NCBI GenBank assembly: GCA_964602515.1
Contig: CAZRRJ010000001.1
Location: 372,001-436,000, forward strand
Direction: 5' to 3'
DNA: 64,000 nt
Source: Carboxylicivirga sp964602515
Lineage (GTDB): Bacteria; Bacteroidota; Bacteroidia; Bacteroidales; Marinilabiliaceae
The notes under the pieces were generated by a model. The model saw nothing but the letters and a program-made list of their open reading frames with translations, had not been told where the DNA came from and made no database searches. A program made the translations under genes and the position numbers. Of the stretch, positions 37,781 to 47,812 are shown one piece after another; position 1 is the first letter of the stretch; every line of letters starts with the position of its first letter.

Positions 37781-39124
37781 TTATTCTTTTATGCCAGAGT
37801 ATGTATAACCCAATTGCTCAATTTCCTTTTTTATAGTTTCAGAATCTATATGTGTACCCTCTAAAGTCAATTGTTTAGATTGTAAATCTACATTAACACT
37901 AATAATATTGGCTAATTTTGAGAGCTTATTTTCAACACTGTTTTTACAATGACTACATGTCATTCCATTAACGATAAAGGTCTTTTTAATAGTTGGTTGT
38001 GCCACACTAAAACTTGAAAACTGAATGGTTGTATCCGGTTTGTTTATTCCTAAGATTGAGGTATCTAACATTTTAATAGTTAAGGTATTGTCATCTTTTA
38101 TATTTCTTCTCTTTAGATACTGTTGCAGATAGCCGTTTGCTATTAAACTAACCAAAGTAATGCTTGAAATAATTTGTAACCATTTCGGAATTAATTCGTG
38201 ATGGTGAGCGTGGTGCATTGCATGTGAACTTAATGTAAACCACTCACGTGGTAAGTTATTTATCAATAGTCCAAAAGTAAGGGCTCCAAGAATAATTGAA
38301 CCTAAATATGCAAGTAAGGTTTTGTTACCAAACACTTTATTAATAATTGTAATCGTTGCAGCGTTTGTTGCCGGGCCAGCCATTAACAATACTAGTGCAG
38401 CACCCGGCGATAAGCCTTTAAGCATTAATACGGCTGCGATAGGAACTGAAGCTGTTGCACAAAGGTATAACGGAACAGAAGCCAGTAAAACAACTAGCAT
38501 ACTAAGTAGCTCATTATTTAAATACATCGAAAAAAAATCATCAGGAATAACTACTGCTAATACAGCGGCTATGAGTATACCAATAATTAACCATTTTGCT
38601 ATATCCATCAAAAATTCATAAAAACCATATCGAAAAACACCAATAAAGCCATTTTTAACACCCATTTTATCATTAGCACAAGTGTTAGACAAATACGAAT
38701 CAATATTATCACTTTTGCCAGTAAAATTGGTAAAAGTACCGCCTATAATACCGGTAATCAAAGCAACAATAACTCGGATTATTGCAAAAGGCAGGCCAAG
38801 CAAAGAATATGTTACCATTATTGAGTCAACGCCGGTTTGAGGAGTTGATATTAAAAAAGAAACACTTGATCCTTTTGAAGCACCGTTGCGATAAAAAGAA
38901 ATGCCTGTAGGAATAACACCACAAGAACAGAGAGGGAGAGGAATGCCCAGAATGGCTGTATTTATTACAGATTTCCAGTTACTCTTTCCCATGTAGCGAT
39001 CGATCCATCTTTGTGGAAACCATGCTTTTAATATGCCTGCAAAGAAGAAACCAAGCAATAGATATGGTGACATGGCGTTTAATAAGTCAACTAATGAATT
39101 AATAAAATTCAGAATAATGTTCAT
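37781..39124 (-). CDS. Metal permease (SO_0444/ArsP-like) fused to an HMA domain
   Basis: From ATG 39124 the protein is 447 residues (ATG 39151 would add nine). It is a multi-helix permease of the DUF318/SO_0444 Cu/Zn-efflux type, with PLPLCSCGVIP near residue 58, STPQTGVDS, and a second half PGAALVLLMAGPATNAATI. A His-rich stretch (HAMHHAHHHEL, about residue 300) follows, and the C-terminus is a heavy-metal-associated domain with MTCSHC. The fused HMA domain would feed copper or zinc to the pore for export. The exact ion is not fixed by sequence. A BFD-like gene lies just upstream on the same strand. Confidence 0.85.
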   Translation of the reverse strand: MNIILNFINSLVDLLNAMSPYLLLGFFFAGILKAWFPQRWIDRYMGKSNWKSVINTAILGIPLPLCSCGVIPTGISFYRNGASKGSSVSFLISTPQTGVDSIMVTYSLLGLPFAIIRVIVALITGIIGGTFTNFTGKSDNIDSYLSNTCANDKMGVKNGFIGVFRYGFYEFLMDIAKWLIIGILIAAVLAVVIPDDFFSMYLNNELLSMLVVLLASVPLYLCATASVPIAAVLMLKGLSPGAALVLLMAGPATNAATITIINKVFGNKTLLAYLGSIILGALTFGLLINNLPREWFTLSSHAMHHAHHHELIPKWLQIISSITLVSLIANGYLQQYLKRRNIKDDNTLTIKMLDTSILGINKPDTTIQFSSFSVAQPTIKKTFIVNGMTCSHCKNSVENKLSKLANIISVNVDLQSKQLTLEGTHIDSETIKKEIEQLGYTYSGIKE

Positions 39125-39226
39125 ACTATAGAATGTTTTAAAGGGAAACATCTGTACTTGTGTTATGTTTTAATGAGGAATAGATTAAAAGTAAGTACTC
39201 GATTTGTTATCCTGTAAATTAAGTTG

Positions 39227-39415
39227 TTACAATTTAGTTGTTATTAGTTGATGATTTTCTAGAATTAGCTCAATAACCGTAATACACTTACCACAACATG
39301 AAGCTGCTCCTGTGGTTTCCCGAATCATTTGTATGTCTTTAGCACCCTTCTCTGTAATGGCTTTCGATATGTCAGCTTCCTTTATTTTACCACAGAAACA
39401 AACTAGTTTACTCAT
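39227..39415 (-). CDS. BFD-like [2Fe-2S]-binding protein
   Basis: From ATG 39415 the protein has 62 residues with four Cys in CFCG and CCGKC, the arrangement of bacterioferritin-associated-ferredoxin-like domains. The earlier ATG at 39427 falls in the -7 promoter box, which decides the start. It is 102 bp before the permease and on the same strand, so it may be a redox or metal-sensing partner. BFD itself helps release iron from bacterioferritin, but no bacterioferritin gene is present here. Confidence 0.82.
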   Translation of the reverse strand: MSKLVCFCGKIKEADISKAITEKGAKDIQMIRETTGAASCCGKCITVIELILENHQLITTKL

Positions 39416-39424
39416 TTTTTGCAG

Positions 39425-39432
39425 CAAATGTA
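39425..39432 (-). promoter_or_regulatory. Consensus -7 element for the BFD-like gene
   Basis: TACATTTG on the minus strand matches TAnnTTTG exactly. Transcription would start close to the ATG at 39415, giving a very short leader. Confidence 0.55.
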
Positions 39433-39922
39433 TAAATAATTTGAAAAGAATATTCTTAAAATTATCGTAATAATAGAATGGTTATATGATAAAATATTAA
39501 TATATTTTAACAAATATTCTCAAAAATTTGGAATAAAATTTTAAAAAAATTAGCTTTGATCCATTCATTGATCTATACGAAGTGATTAATTAATGCTATT
39601 AAACTAATATTAATTAATAAGATATGTGCTTTTGTGATGTCAATTTCGCCAGTTGCTAAAAATATAAAGTAAATAAACAACAAAATAAAGTTTGACCTTT
39701 ATCGCCATTATTAATTTAAACCTTTAATCAAATGTACACTAGAAACCGTATTTTCAGAAAAATTCAAATTTAGATTTATCAAATTTTAATTAAACATTCA
39801 GTAATAATGATGTTAATGTTCGCCAGCATTAACACATAAGTGTTACTGGATGCACGTTAAAATGTATTGAACGTATCTAGCACGAATACGTTATCACTAT
39901 TATTAACTTAAACCTTTTGTTT
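39433..39922. other. Long A+T-rich intergenic region before the third SusC gene
   Basis: This stretch lies between divergent genes and has no coding potential that I can support. ATTAATTAAT occurs twice near 39585-39620, forming an A+T palindrome that could bind a regulator. The long leader is typical before SusC genes. No regulator gene is adjacent. Confidence 0.5.
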
Positions 39923-42900
39923 ATGCGCAAGTTAGCATTAATTATGTCCTTGTTTTTGTATGTGGGACTAAACGCAATGTTTGCTCAAACAACTACAATT
40001 AGCGGTACAATTACCGATAGTGAATCAGGTGACCCTATACCGGGTGTATCTGTTGTAGTTAGAGGAACAACTATTGGTACTGTCACAAATGTTGATGGTA
40101 ATTATTCTTTAAGTGTGCCAGATGGTGCAACAAATCTGTTATTTTCATTTGTAGGAATGAAAACCCAGGATCTTAATATTGGAGGTCGAACTACAATTAA
40201 TGTAACTATGGAAAGTGACGCTATTGGCGTAGATGAAGTAGTAGTACTAGGTTATACCACTGCAAGAAAAAGTGAAGTAACAGGGTCGGCAGTGCAAGTT
40301 AGTGGTGAAGCACTTGCTAATATGCCTGTGGCCAGTGTAGATCAGGCTTTGCAAGGGCGTGTTGCTGGTGTATCTATTTCTTCAGCTTCAGGAACACCCG
40401 GATCTTCTCAGAATGTACGTATTCGAGGTCGAAGTTCGATAACAGCAGGAAACAATCCTTTATATGTTATTAATGGTGTACCAATGGTAAGTACCAATGC
40501 ATCGGCTACTACATCAGGTTCGTCAATTTCAGATTTAGCAAGTTTAAACAGTAGTGATATTGAAAGTATTACTGTTCTGAAAGATGCTTCTGCTACTGCA
40601 GCTTATGGAGCACGAGGAGCTAATGGTGTAATTGTCATAACAACAAAATCTGGTAAGTCAGGTCAGGCTAATATTAATTTTAGTGCCAATTATGGTTTTT
40701 CAAATGATGCATTAAATGGTCCTAATGTTTTGACAGGAGCTGATAGAGAAATGCTGTATTATGAAGGAATTTTAAATACTTTTGGTGCAGATAATGGCTT
40801 GTCAACAATTGCAGATGCCAAAGCTTATTATCAGTCATTGCCAAATAAATTCGGTACAGATTATGTACGTTGGAATGATGCAGGTAGTCCTGAGACAAAC
40901 TGGTCTGACTTGATTACTAATGATAATGCTCCAATGCAGGAATATAATCTTTCGGCAAGTGGAGGTACGGAAAATATAAATTACTATACATCATTCGGTT
41001 ATTTTGATCAGGAAGCAACTGTTATAGGTTCTAAATTTGAACGTATCTCGGGTTCCTTAAACCTGACTGCAAAATTGAAGGAAAAGTTAACGTTTACGAC
41101 TAGCAATAATGCTTCTCATTCTTATCAGGATGGTTTGCTGGAAACCAGTGCGTATTTTTCTTCGCCGCGGGCAAGTAAGTACTTTATGCCATCAATAGAT
41201 CAGGCATATAACGATGATGGTACTATTAATTATGCCACAACATCACTTCCTAACCCATTATGGATTGCTCAGGAAGATATAGATGATTCTAAATTAACCA
41301 GGATTCTGTCTAATAACTCGTTGAGATGGGAAACACCGGTTAAAGGATTACGGTTTACTACGAGAGCCAATATTGATTATCACGTGTATAATTATAAACG
41401 CTATCGTAACCCTGTTCGTGGAGATGGAGATGGTGATACGAAAGGATATGGTTGGCAAGCCAATAGAAACCGGGCAAACTATGTGTTCCAAAATAGCCTG
41501 GATTACAATTGGGCTGTTGAAGGTGGTCATGATTTTGATTTTAAATTGGTTCAGGAATACCAAAAAAATAGGTTATATTATCTTGAGGCAGATGCTGATA
41601 ATTTTTCTGACCATGGTTTAACCAACCTTAATTCTGCTGGTAATCCAACAACTGCAAACTCATGGTTTACAGATTGGTCTGTAGCCTCATATCTAGGAAT
41701 GGTACATTATTCTTATAAAGGTAAATACATTGCGGATTTAACTTATCGTAAAGAAGGCAGCTCCCGATTTGCTCCTGATAACCGTTGGGGTGATTTCTGG
41801 GCAGTTGGTGGTGCTTGGAATATGCATCATGAAGATTTCTTGTCTGGATCTTCTTTAGTTAGTAATTTAAAGTTAAGAGCTTCATATGGTCTTACAGGAA
41901 ATGCTAATATAGAATTAAATCAATACCAGGCATTATTAGCTTATGATGGAGATTATGCCGGAGAAGGAGCTTCATATCCAGATACTTTTGGTAATACAGA
42001 CCTTTCTTGGGAAACTTCTCATACGCTTGATTTAGGTATAGATTTTGGTTTTCTTCAGAATAGGATCAGTGGCTCTTTGGGGTACTATAGAAGAGAAACC
42101 AGAAATATGTTACTGGATGTACCACTTTCTCTGACAACAGGTTTTGAAGAACAAACCCAGAATATTGGCCGCATGGAAAATAAAGGGTTTGAGGCAGAAC
42201 TTGAAGTAGATATCATCAGATCAAGTGAAATGAACTTATCTGTAGGAGGTAATTTAGGTACCAATGCAAATGAGGTTTTGGAGTTGGCTTTAGATGCTAA
42301 CGGAGAAGAAATAAACATTACAACAACAACACGTCGCGTAGAAACCGGGCATCCTGTATATGGCTGGTATATGCCAACATGGGCTGGTGTTGACCCTGCA
42401 ACAGGAGATGAAACTTGGTATGTAAATCAGGCAGAAGGAAGTGAAACAACCACTAATTTTAATGATGCTGAGCAGGTATGGCAAGATGGAAGTGCCATAC
42501 CTAAAATTACAGCTGGTATGAATCTTCATTTCGATATTAAAGGCTTTTTTATTGATGCAACAGGCTATTATGCTGGTGGCCATAAAATTTATGAAGATTG
42601 GCACAGGTATACAAATGGAACTGATAGATTCTCAGTTGACTTTTATCAAGGAGTTGATGCTATTTTAGACAGATGGCAACAGCCTGGTGATCAAACACGT
42701 TTTGGCAAAATAGAATGGGTAACACGACCATGGCAAAGACATTCTAAATTCTTATATGACGGAGATTATTTTCGTTTACGTGATGTAACATTGGGGTATG
42801 ATTTTACAAAAAGTGTTACCAATGCGATTGGTGTTGGAGCTTTAAGGGTTTATGTAAGAGGAACAAATCTGTATACATGGGTGAAAGATGAAAATCTTAA

Positions 42901-42991
42901 ATATGACCCTGAAACAGATACAGATGGATTTACTGGTATGGCGACCCCACCGATTAAGTCATTTATTTTTGGTGTTAACTTAAAATTTTAA
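39923..42991 (+). CDS. SusC/RagA-family TonB-dependent transporter
   Basis: From ATG 39923 the protein is 1022 residues (a TTG six bases upstream is not credible). It has a signal peptide ending MFAQ, a carboxypeptidase-like domain (ISGTITDSESGDPIPGVSVV), the plug (VDQALQGRVAGVSI, IRGRSSITAGNNPLYVING, LKDASATAAYGARGANGVI) and a barrel ending NLKF. There is no STN domain, so it is an importer without ECF signalling. It forms a pair with the SusD gene 6 bp downstream. No enzymes or regulators are adjacent, so the cargo is unknown. Confidence 0.95.
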   Translation: MRKLALIMSLFLYVGLNAMFAQTTTISGTITDSESGDPIPGVSVVVRGTTIGTVTNVDGNYSLSVPDGATNLLFSFVGMKTQDLNIGGRTTINVTMESDAIGVDEVVVLGYTTARKSEVTGSAVQVSGEALANMPVASVDQALQGRVAGVSISSASGTPGSSQNVRIRGRSSITAGNNPLYVINGVPMVSTNASATTSGSSISDLASLNSSDIESITVLKDASATAAYGARGANGVIVITTKSGKSGQANINFSANYGFSNDALNGPNVLTGADREMLYYEGILNTFGADNGLSTIADAKAYYQSLPNKFGTDYVRWNDAGSPETNWSDLITNDNAPMQEYNLSASGGTENINYYTSFGYFDQEATVIGSKFERISGSLNLTAKLKEKLTFTTSNNASHSYQDGLLETSAYFSSPRASKYFMPSIDQAYNDDGTINYATTSLPNPLWIAQEDIDDSKLTRILSNNSLRWETPVKGLRFTTRANIDYHVYNYKRYRNPVRGDGDGDTKGYGWQANRNRANYVFQNSLDYNWAVEGGHDFDFKLVQEYQKNRLYYLEADADNFSDHGLTNLNSAGNPTTANSWFTDWSVASYLGMVHYSYKGKYIADLTYRKEGSSRFAPDNRWGDFWAVGGAWNMHHEDFLSGSSLVSNLKLRASYGLTGNANIELNQYQALLAYDGDYAGEGASYPDTFGNTDLSWETSHTLDLGIDFGFLQNRISGSLGYYRRETRNMLLDVPLSLTTGFEEQTQNIGRMENKGFEAELEVDIIRSSEMNLSVGGNLGTNANEVLELALDANGEEINITTTTRRVETGHPVYGWYMPTWAGVDPATGDETWYVNQAEGSETTTNFNDAEQVWQDGSAIPKITAGMNLHFDIKGFFIDATGYYAGGHKIYEDWHRYTNGTDRFSVDFYQGVDAILDRWQQPGDQTRFGKIEWVTRPWQRHSKFLYDGDYFRLRDVTLGYDFTKSVTNAIGVGALRVYVRGTNLYTWVKDENLKYDPETDTDGFTGMATPPIKSFIFGVNLKF

Positions 42992-42997
42992 GGAATC

Positions 42998-44365
42998 ATG
43001 AGAACATTAAATATACTATCACGGATAACAATCCTTTTTGCATTCCTTTTTGTTATAAATGCATGTACTACCGATGATCTAGAGCCTTCAACTGAGCAAA
43101 ACAAGCCAGTTGAAGGTGGTATCTCATCAGTAGAGAACCTATATGGAATATTAAAAGGTGCTTATGATCGCATGACACAAACAGGTTATTACGGTCGTGA
43201 TTACATTATAAATAATGAGGTTCGTTCGGATAATTGTTTTGCAAATGGTAGCTCTGGCCGATTCTCTACACAGGCAAGTTTTTCATATGATGAAAATACA
43301 GGCTTTTTCTGGGATGAAGCGTATGAAGCTATTGGTAGTGCAAATATTGTAATTGGTGTTGATGCTGAATCCTTAACTGGAGATGTTGATTATGCCAAAC
43401 ATATGCAGGGGCAAGCTTATGCAATACGTGCTTTAATACATTTTGATTTGGTTAAGCAGTATGGCCAACAGCATGTTGGTGGCACATTGGGTATACCTTA
43501 TATAAAGGAGTTTAAGGGTGATGACTTATTTCCTGCTAGAAACACTGTTGAAGAAGTTAAAACATGGATTGTAGAAGATTTAAACGTTGCATTTAATATG
43601 ATGGATGCATCTTATGATAACTCTACAGAGTTTATAACAAAGTATGCATCAAAAGCGATTCTTTCAAGCGTTGCGGTTTATTTTGAAATGTGGGATGAGG
43701 CTATTGCAGCTGCTAATACAGTTATTGATTCAAAGCTATACAAGGTTATTCCTGCAGATCAGTATGTTAGTCATTGGGCATCGGATCAGTCAGTCAATTC
43801 AATATTTGAATTAGCATTTAATGCAACTGATAACCTTGATAGTGACGGACTGGCATATATTTATAGAACCACAGGTGGCGGAAGCTATGGTGATGTTCAG
43901 GTAATTGATCAAATTGTGGATATATATGAAGCAGGAGACGTGCGTGCCGGTATTCTGGGATATGAAGGAACCATGTTACGTAATATTGGTAAATATCCTG
44001 ATAATCAAGGTTATGATAATGTGATTGTAATTCGTTACGAAGAGGTCATAATGAATCTTGCAGAAGCATTAGTTGAAACAGGTGGTGATGCAGTGAGTAT
44101 TATTAATCGGATTGTTAACGAAAGAGGAGCAACACCCTATACAACGGTTACAAAAGATGATATTTTGAAAGAAAGACAACGTGAGTTTATTTTTGAAGGA
44201 CATCGTTTTGAAGATTTAGTTCGAATGGGTAAGGACATTACCAAAGATTTTAGTCAGCAACTTTTTCCAAAAACTATTCCTTATGGCGATCCTATAATGA
44301 CTTGGTCAATACCAAAAGCAGAAATGGATGCTAATTCGAATATGGTACAAAATAAAGGTTATTAA
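42998..44365 (+). CDS. SusD/RagB-family lipoprotein
   Basis: The 455-residue protein has lipobox INAC and a typical RagB/SusD body: RDYIINNEVRSDN, AYAIRALIHFDLVKQYGQ, and the C-terminal KERQREFIFEGHRFEDLVRMGK with the final IPKAEMDANSNMVQN. It is the surface partner of the preceding SusC. The unit is closed by a terminator at 44481-44514. Confidence 0.94.
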   Translation: MRTLNILSRITILFAFLFVINACTTDDLEPSTEQNKPVEGGISSVENLYGILKGAYDRMTQTGYYGRDYIINNEVRSDNCFANGSSGRFSTQASFSYDENTGFFWDEAYEAIGSANIVIGVDAESLTGDVDYAKHMQGQAYAIRALIHFDLVKQYGQQHVGGTLGIPYIKEFKGDDLFPARNTVEEVKTWIVEDLNVAFNMMDASYDNSTEFITKYASKAILSSVAVYFEMWDEAIAAANTVIDSKLYKVIPADQYVSHWASDQSVNSIFELAFNATDNLDSDGLAYIYRTTGGGSYGDVQVIDQIVDIYEAGDVRAGILGYEGTMLRNIGKYPDNQGYDNVIVIRYEEVIMNLAEALVETGGDAVSIINRIVNERGATPYTTVTKDDILKERQREFIFEGHRFEDLVRMGKDITKDFSQQLFPKTIPYGDPIMTWSIPKAEMDANSNMVQNKGY

Positions 44366-44480
44366 AATCACACTAAAGATTTACCTGGATTAACCTACAG
44401 GTAGAAAATTATTAAATAGGACAGTTTTTAAACTTTTAAGCTGTGATGGAACATAGATTAAAGGTTTAGTTGTGTGAGGA

Positions 44481-44514
44481 AGGGGATGTCAAAGGACATC
44501 CTCTTCTGTTTTAA
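44481..44514 (+). terminator. Terminator after the third SusCD pair
   Basis: AGGGGATGTC and GACATCCTCT form a short stem with a 4-nt AAAG loop, followed by TGTTTT. It lies between convergent genes. Confidence 0.7.
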
Positions 44515-44521
44515 TAAACAC

Positions 44522-45031
44522 TTATTTTACTTTCATTGGTATTCCAGATACCATAAATGTTACTTCATTAGCTTTGTTGGCTATATATTGATTCATCCAA
44601 CCTTGTAAATCGGTAAACTTACGTTGTATAGGGTTTTCCGGCATACCACCCATACCAATTTCATTCGTTACAAAAATAAATGTAGCATTTTGTTTTATGA
44701 GCTTTGAAAATTCTTCTTTCGCTTCAATAAGAGATTGATCTATATTACTCTTATTATCATAATAGAAGTTTGTAAGCCAGAGGGTGATGCAGTCAATAAG
44801 GATTGTTTTACCGTTTACATTGTGTTTTGATAAAAATTTTTCCTCCTCAATATTAGTCCATTCAGGCCCTCGGTCGGCCTGATGTTTTAAAATTCGCTGG
44901 CGATGTTCTTCATCCCAGATACGTGATGTAGCCATATAAACAGGAGTAGAGGAGTATTTAAGTGCTAATTTCTGTGCATAAGAGCTTTTCCCGGAGCGTT
45001 GTCCGCCTGTTATTAATATTATTTTAGCCAT
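44522..45031 (-). CDS. cobU: Adenosylcobinamide kinase / adenosylcobinamide-phosphate guanylyltransferase
   Basis: From ATG 45031 the protein is 169 residues; an ATG at 45052 would overlap the preceding gene. The P-loop GGQRSGKSSYAQ is at the N-terminus and the CobU block YMATSRIWDEEHRQRILKHQADRGPEW follows. CobU phosphorylates adenosylcobinamide and then adds GMP to give AdoCbi-GDP, which CobS uses. It is the last gene of the operon behind the cobalamin riboswitch. Length is normal for CobU. Confidence 0.93.
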   Translation of the reverse strand: MAKIILITGGQRSGKSSYAQKLALKYSSTPVYMATSRIWDEEHRQRILKHQADRGPEWTNIEEEKFLSKHNVNGKTILIDCITLWLTNFYYDNKSNIDQSLIEAKEEFSKLIKQNATFIFVTNEIGMGGMPENPIQRKFTDLQGWMNQYIANKANEVTFMVSGIPMKVK

Positions 45032-45032
45032 C

Positions 45033-45602
45033 TTATCCTTTAATAAATTCAACTTGTTGATATTCTTCTGAATTCACAGTAATTTTAATAATTGCACCGT
45101 AGTTTAGTTGTAAACTAAATATTTTATAAGAAGGAATATTTAAATATTTCATTATAAAAGCTCTGATAACACCAGCATGTGTGATGATTGCAACTCTCTT
45201 GCTATGATTTAAAATTATTTCATCCTCAAACTTATCGACTCTATTTATTAAGGATTGAAATGATTCGCCACCAGGAGGGCATTTCTGAATAAAATTATCA
45301 GACCAGTTATCTATGTTCTGCAAAGGTATTTCTGTCCATAATAAACCTTCCCAATCGCCAAAATTGAGCTCTGTTAAACGTTTGTCGTATATGATATTAT
45401 AAGCCGGAAAGAGAGCATTAGCAAGCTTTTCACATCGTTTAAGCGGGCTGGTGTACACACTTTCGGGAGTTAAGGTATTTAATGCTTTCTTAATTAAAGC
45501 CATTTCCTCGTTAAAAGAAGCTTCCACATCAAGATCAAGCTGACCATAACAAGTACCTTTATTAACTTTTGGAGTTGTATGTCGAATAAGCCAGAATTCC
45601 AT
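45033..45602 (-). CDS. cobC: Alpha-ribazole phosphatase, histidine phosphatase family
   Basis: The 189-residue protein has the phosphoglycerate-mutase-like catalytic motif LIRHTTP (His8) and the second His block ITHAGVIRAF. Given its place between cobS and cobU it should be CobC, which removes phosphate from alpha-ribazole phosphate or adenosylcobalamin phosphate. The gene is 38 bp after cobS and ends one base before the cobU start. Confidence 0.88.
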   Translation of the reverse strand: MEFWLIRHTTPKVNKGTCYGQLDLDVEASFNEEMALIKKALNTLTPESVYTSPLKRCEKLANALFPAYNIIYDKRLTELNFGDWEGLLWTEIPLQNIDNWSDNFIQKCPPGGESFQSLINRVDKFEDEIILNHSKRVAIITHAGVIRAFIMKYLNIPSYKIFSLQLNYGAIIKITVNSEEYQQVEFIKG

Positions 45603-45640
45603 TATTAAAAGATAGTATTAAATTGTGTTTGAATAGACGA

Positions 45641-46408
45641 CTAGTTACCTTGGTAAATTATCAAAGCTATTATAGCTAAATACACTACCACCTCTGTTAC
45701 TTGTTGAATTGTACCCAAACAATCACCTGTATAACCTCCAATCCATTTTTTGAAATATATCTCCAGCCATTTTTTAGCTATAAAAGTAGGAAGCAATATT
45801 AAGGTAATCTGATAGTCAGCAAATAATAGTAAAGACATTAATGCTATTGAAAATGCTATAATCAAATCTTTAATATGAAGAGCTTTTGTGATAGGTTTGG
45901 ATTTACTACTTTTATCTTCCCTTACATAGTTTAAACTGTGCATTGTCCATACTGCCATTAAGCGACTTATAACATGTCCGGTTATGATGGCCTTAACAAT
46001 GTATACAGGAGTAATTTCATTTAAAATAGTGAATTTGAGGAGTAATAACATCAGAATGCCAATCGCGCCATAAGCACCAACACGCGAATCCTTCATAATG
46101 GTAAGAATTTTCTCTTTAGTCCAACCACCTCCAAAGGCATCGCATACATCAGCAAAACCATCTTCATGAAACGCACCGGTTAATAAAATGGATGTTGACA
46201 TTGAAAGAACAACAGCTATTGCATGTGGAAAAACTAACGCAGAGAGATAAAACACAAGTGCACTTATTCCTCCAACAACATAACCAACAAGAGGTAAGTA
46301 ACGATTACATTTATTTAAATATTCCTGAGAAAATGCAAATTTATAAGCAATTGGTATTCGTGTAAAAAAGCCAAAAGCGGTGAGTAATAACTGAAATTGT
46401 TGTTTCAT
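45641..46408 (-). CDS. cobS: Adenosylcobinamide-GDP ribazoletransferase
   Basis: The 255-residue membrane protein shows FGFFTRIPI at the start, TGAFHEDGFADVCDAFGGGWTKEKIL with the conserved acidic motif, and GGYTGDCLGTIQQVTEV near the end, all CobS signatures. It joins AdoCbi-GDP to alpha-ribazole (phosphate) at the inner membrane. It lies 78 bp after cobT. Confidence 0.94.
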   Translation of the reverse strand: MKQQFQLLLTAFGFFTRIPIAYKFAFSQEYLNKCNRYLPLVGYVVGGISALVFYLSALVFPHAIAVVLSMSTSILLTGAFHEDGFADVCDAFGGGWTKEKILTIMKDSRVGAYGAIGILMLLLLKFTILNEITPVYIVKAIITGHVISRLMAVWTMHSLNYVREDKSSKSKPITKALHIKDLIIAFSIALMSLLLFADYQITLILLPTFIAKKWLEIYFKKWIGGYTGDCLGTIQQVTEVVVYLAIIALIIYQGN

Positions 46409-46486
46409 TTATTAATAAATTGGTAAAAATAAAGTTAGCAGATATTGAGTAAACAACCAGTCTCTGACTAATAGTCAATGCTTGCT

Positions 46487-47524
46487 TTATCCTTTATTAC
46501 TTACACCGGCGTCTTCAAAACTGCTCATTTCATTTATGAAATTAACAGCAGACTGAACAATGGGGTAAGCTATTGCAGAGCCAGTTCCCTCTCCAAGTCG
46601 CATATTAAGGTTGAGTATTGGTTTCGCTTTAAGGTGTTTAAGCATCAGCTGATGCCCTTGCTCGTTAGATTGGTGTGCAAATAAGCAATAATCAGTAATG
46701 ACCGGATTAATTGCGTGTGCCGCAATAAGAGCAGAGGTAGCTATAAAACCATCAGATAAAATTATCATATTAAGTTCAGCAGCTTTTAGTATAGCTCCAC
46801 ATATTGTTGCTATTTCATAACCACCGAAAGTAGCTAATATTTCAATAGGATCTGTAACTTTCTGATGTAGAAGAAGCGCCTTGTCAATAACTCTTGCTTT
46901 GTGTTGAATACCTTCTGAATCCAGTCCGGTTCCTGCTCCTGAAGCTTGTTTTGCAGGGTATTTACCGTATTTGCATAACAATGCAGTAGCTGCTGTTGTA
47001 TTACCAATACCCATCTCTCCAAAGCCAATAATATTAGTTCCTTCGATACTAAGTTTTTTTATGATTTCAGCACCATTGTGCATCGCTGTTTTACATTCAG
47101 CTAAAGTCATAGCAGCTTCAGTTGCAAAATTTCGGGTTCCTTTTCTTATTTTATAATCAAGTAACTGGTTATGTGGTTCAAAATCATAATTAACGCCGGT
47201 ATCAGCAACAAGTAGGTTAATAGCATGCTGACGGCAGAATACATTAATAGCAGCACCTCCTGCTAAAAAGTTCATAACCATTTGAAAAGTTACTTCTTGG
47301 GGAAATGGACTTACATTTTCTTGTGTGATACCATGGTCACCTGCACACACTAATATCGTTGGCTTAATAAGCCGAGGTGTTAAAGTCTCCTGAATTCGGC
47401 ATACTTTAAATGCTATCTCCTCAAGTGTACCTAAAGCGCCAGGAGGTTTAGTCTTTAAATCAATTTTCTTCCGGATTTGTTCATCCAGTTCTGTGTTAAT
47501 TGAATTAGTTTGTAGTTCCTGCAT
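46487..47524 (-). CDS. cobT: Nicotinate-nucleotide-dimethylbenzimidazole phosphoribosyltransferase
   Basis: The 345-residue protein has the CobT blocks KPPGALGTLEEIA, VCAGDHGITQENVSPFPQ, FLAGGAAINVF, GEMGIGNTTAA and the C-terminal LNMRLGEGTGSA with the catalytic Glu region. It makes alpha-ribazole phosphate from a lower-ligand base and nicotinate mononucleotide. First gene of the operon, 106 bp after the end of the riboswitch, so the whole nucleotide-loop pathway except CobD/CbiB is under B12 control. Confidence 0.95.
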   Translation of the reverse strand: MQELQTNSINTELDEQIRKKIDLKTKPPGALGTLEEIAFKVCRIQETLTPRLIKPTILVCAGDHGITQENVSPFPQEVTFQMVMNFLAGGAAINVFCRQHAINLLVADTGVNYDFEPHNQLLDYKIRKGTRNFATEAAMTLAECKTAMHNGAEIIKKLSIEGTNIIGFGEMGIGNTTAATALLCKYGKYPAKQASGAGTGLDSEGIQHKARVIDKALLLHQKVTDPIEILATFGGYEIATICGAILKAAELNMIILSDGFIATSALIAAHAINPVITDYCLFAHQSNEQGHQLMLKHLKAKPILNLNMRLGEGTGSAIAYPIVQSAVNFINEMSSFEDAGVSNKG

Positions 47525-47626
47525 AGTTTATAAATTAACTGATTTACAATGCCTCAGGAGGATAGATGAAATTGGGTGAGCATTTAAATTAGCACACGTG
47601 GTCTCACTTTGCCCCGAAGTTAATAT

Positions 47627-47812
47627 TAAGGCAGGTCTTCTGGCTCACCTCAATTCTATAAACCTTCCCGTAGCACATGCTAATAGTGGTTGAAAATAGA
47701 ATTGTTTTCGTATTACACGAGAGGTTTACAGCTACGGGGATAGCTCCGGAATTTATACAAGGCATAGCACCGGATTCCCATTTTAAGCAATTGCACCTTA
47801 ACGAGTGCAAAA
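47627..47812 (-). ncRNA. Cobalamin (AdoCbl/B12) riboswitch
   Basis: Read on the minus strand this stretch holds the conserved parts of the class: GGTGCAATTGC near the 5' end, GGGAATCCGGTGC, GGAGCTATCCCCGTAGCTGT, and the B12 box GAGCCAGAAGACCTGCC at 47630-47646. It lies before cobT. When cobalamin binds, expression of cobT-cobS-cobC-cobU should fall. A 78-codon frame at 47604-47840 is a chance reading frame inside it. Confidence 0.93.
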
